The notes under the pieces are model-generated. The model was not told the origin of the DNA and ran no database searches. It saw only the letters and a program-made list of their open reading frames with translations. From an uncultured Bdellovibrionales bacterium (lineage in GTDB: Bacteria > Bdellovibrionota > Bdellovibrionia > Bdellovibrionales > JAMPXM01): 6,717 bases of DNA. Made by a program: the position numbers and the translations under genes. Within the stretch, counting starts at the first letter, position 1, and each line of letters starts with the position of its first letter. This document shows positions 5,424 to 6,717 of this stretch, in pieces. The DNA lies in assembly GCA_937927435.1 (NCBI GenBank), contig CALBDW010000110.1:1-6717 (forward strand). Reading direction: 5' to 3'.

Positions 5424-6717
5424 TGAGAGACTCCTGCCATCCGCCTTCGTAGGCCGCGTTGAGCGTTCCGACGTCCGCATCCATTATAGACGCAATGTCG
5501 AGCCGTCCCGCAATCGTCTGTCCGAGCCGATGCAATTCAGCTTGCGGAGCCGATTTTTGAAGGGCGGCAAACTCCTTCTCGAACTCCAGCGCGTCCTGAG
5601 CCTGAACAGCGAAAATACCCTCGTAGAAATGCTCTTCAAAAAGAGCCGCCGGATCAATCTCGGTTCCACGCGCTTTTTGGAGCGCTTCCTTCTCTATCTG
5701 CGCACCGACATTCGCCGGAAACGCCATCCGGGCCAAAGCGTACGCAAGCCCGAATTTCCCGACAGCCCGGGTGGCCACCACCCCTTGAGCCGTACTCAAG
5801 CGACGAGCCGTTTCGATAAAGGACGCGACCTTGGCGGGATCCAGCTCGCCGATTCCTGTACTCTTCCCGCTTTTCATCTCTTGCAGAGAGCCGCCCGTCG
5901 CCAAGCCCGGAATTCTCAAGAGATAAACGCTCAAGCCCTCTTTCGGGAAATAACTGAACGGAATGTTTTCGCCCTTTTCGCGCAGCCCGATGAGACCTGT
6001 CGCCGGCGTCGAAGTGATATTCCGGCCCATGGTTTCGTTATAGAAACTCACGTTGCCGCTAATAATCGGAGTTTTGAGTGCCGTACAGATCGAATTCATG
6101 CCGTCGAGAGCGGCAACGAACTCGCTCATCACGTGTTCCCGTTCGGGATTCCCGAAGTTCAGGCAGTCGGTGACCGCGAGAGGCTCGAAACCTTTAAGCG
6201 CTAGTTCGAACGCCGGGTAAGCGACCGCATCGAGTCCGCCGACACGGGCATCAAAGCGCATCACGTGTGGGCGGCAGCCGAGCACGACGCCGAGCCAGCG
6301 CCCCGAACTCTTTAAACGCAGAATCCCGACCGAGTCCGAGCAATCGCGCGCTGTGACCGCGCCGACTTTCGAATCGTATTGCCGATAGATCCACTTCCGG
6401 GATGTTCCTCGGACATCCTTCAAGACCGAACGCAAAGTCTCCACGGCATCAGCGACCTGAGTCTTCATCTCCGCCCGAGACTGAACGCGGTTTTTCGCTT
6501 CCCAGGGCCTCCACGGACGCTGATACTGTGGCGCCTTCTCGACTAGAAGATCGGGATCGATTTCCGTGAGTAACTCGTCCTTCCAATAAAGCTGAACCGT
6601 CTTCTTTGCGGTGACTTCGCCGATCTTGACCGCATCAAGGCCCCAGTGATGGAAGACTTTCGCGAGCGCCTCGAACTTATCGGGCTCGCAAACGAGGAGC
6701 ATCCGCTCCTGGCTTTC
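5413..6717 (-). CDS. purL: Phosphoribosylformylglycinamidine synthase PurL, 3' part
   Basis: PurL is the ATP-dependent synthetase subunit that turns FGAR into FGAM in the fourth step of purine synthesis, using ammonia from the PurQ glutaminase with PurS in the multi-subunit form. Only the last 434 residues are here: the window opens in the conserved ESQERMLLV motif, so roughly the first 300 of the usual 740 or so residues are missing. Visible family features, numbered from the first visible residue, are VGGLDAVAYPAF (159-170), the AVTDCLNFGNPE block (181-192), SGNVSFYNET (220-229) and TPATGLIG (237-244). The last third is divergent: the region that normally reads HDVSDGGL is RAVGKFGL (317-324), and the usual LFGE-type motif is LFEEHFYEGIF (359-369). 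The frame is open to a TGA at 5415-5413, 11 nt inside purF. There is no PurQ-like glutaminase fusion at the C-terminus, so it is the small PurL form. Confidence 0.96.
   Translation of the reverse strand, partial: ESQERMLLVCEPDKFEALAKVFHHWGLDAVKIGEVTAKKTVQLYWKDELLTEIDPDLLVEKAPQYQRPWRPWEAKNRVQSRAEMKTQVADAVETLRSVLKDVRGTSRKWIYRQYDSKVGAVTARDCSDSVGILRLKSSGRWLGVVLGCRPHVMRFDARVGGLDAVAYPAFELALKGFEPLAVTDCLNFGNPEREHVMSEFVAALDGMNSICTALKTPIISGNVSFYNETMGRNITSTPATGLIGLREKGENIPFSYFPKEGLSVYLLRIPGLATGGSLQEMKSGKSTGIGELDPAKVASFIETARRLSTAQGVVATRAVGKFGLAYALARMAFPANVGAQIEKEALQKARGTEIDPAALFEEHFYEGIFAVQAQDALEFEKEFAALQKSAPQAELHRLGQTIAGRLDIASIMDADVGTLNAAYEGGWQESLNVP
5431..5435 (-). promoter_or_regulatory. Ribosome binding site deciding the purF start
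   Basis: AGGAG lies seven bases before the ATG at 5423, inside the end of purL. It selects the start that places Cys6 just after a short propeptide, over the longer start at 5480. Confidence 0.75.

Noticed and set aside
4200..5426. Long plus-strand open frame opposite purF
   Set aside because: It lies entirely antisense to a well-conserved purF and has a composition typical of a reverse-frame shadow.
5421..5480. Longer purF start at ATG 5480
   Set aside because: It has no ribosome site and would add a 19-residue extension before the normal short propeptide and Cys nucleophile.
5530..6204. Plus-strand open frame opposite purL
   Set aside because: It is antisense to conserved purL blocks, rich in Arg and without family features.
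1..6717. CRISPR array, tRNA, insertion sequence, toxin-antitoxin or defence system
   Set aside because: No regularly spaced repeats, tRNA cloverleaf or transposase were seen. The genes present are housekeeping or exported enzymes, so calling a defence system would not be supported.

Overview
All five genes in this window read on the minus strand, so they are transcribed from high to low coordinates. The window suggests a Gram-negative-type bacterium. It carries an LD-carboxypeptidase of the kind used in cytoplasmic murein recycling, two exported proteins with ordinary Sec signal peptides, and dense gene packing with overlapping stop/start codons. The lineage cannot be fixed from this window. 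The purine genes are of the widespread Bacillus-like types (separate PurL, Fe-S-cluster PurF) and do not settle it.

Layout in transcription order: (1) 6717-5413, the 3' part of purL, cut by the window edge. (2) 5423-4017, purF, overlapping purL by 11 nt. (3) 4011-3079, ldcA-type LD-carboxypeptidase, 5 nt after purF. (4) 3082-1994, a cytoplasmic beta-lactamase-fold serine hydrolase whose GTG start shares a GTGA overlap with the ldcA stop. (5) A 105-nt AT-rich gap (1889-1993), which opens with a perfect 17-nt palindrome and may hold a promoter. (6) 1888-1328, a small secreted protein of unknown function. (7) 1331-87, a secreted protein with a C-terminal NlpC/P60-like (papain-fold) Cys/His signature, joined to the previous gene by an ATGA overlap. 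(8) A compound stem-loop at 25-77, just after the last stop codon.

Functionally, purL and purF encode the fourth and first steps of de novo purine (IMP) synthesis. They run without a gap into two cytoplasmic enzymes likely to act on recycled cell-wall peptides. The second cluster looks like a separate two-gene operon for exported proteins. Its larger product may cut peptides or peptidoglycan, and its small partner may be an accessory or inhibitor protein. That pair and its palindromic control region are the least ordinary part of the window. No mobile element, CRISPR array, RNA gene or recognisable defence system was seen.
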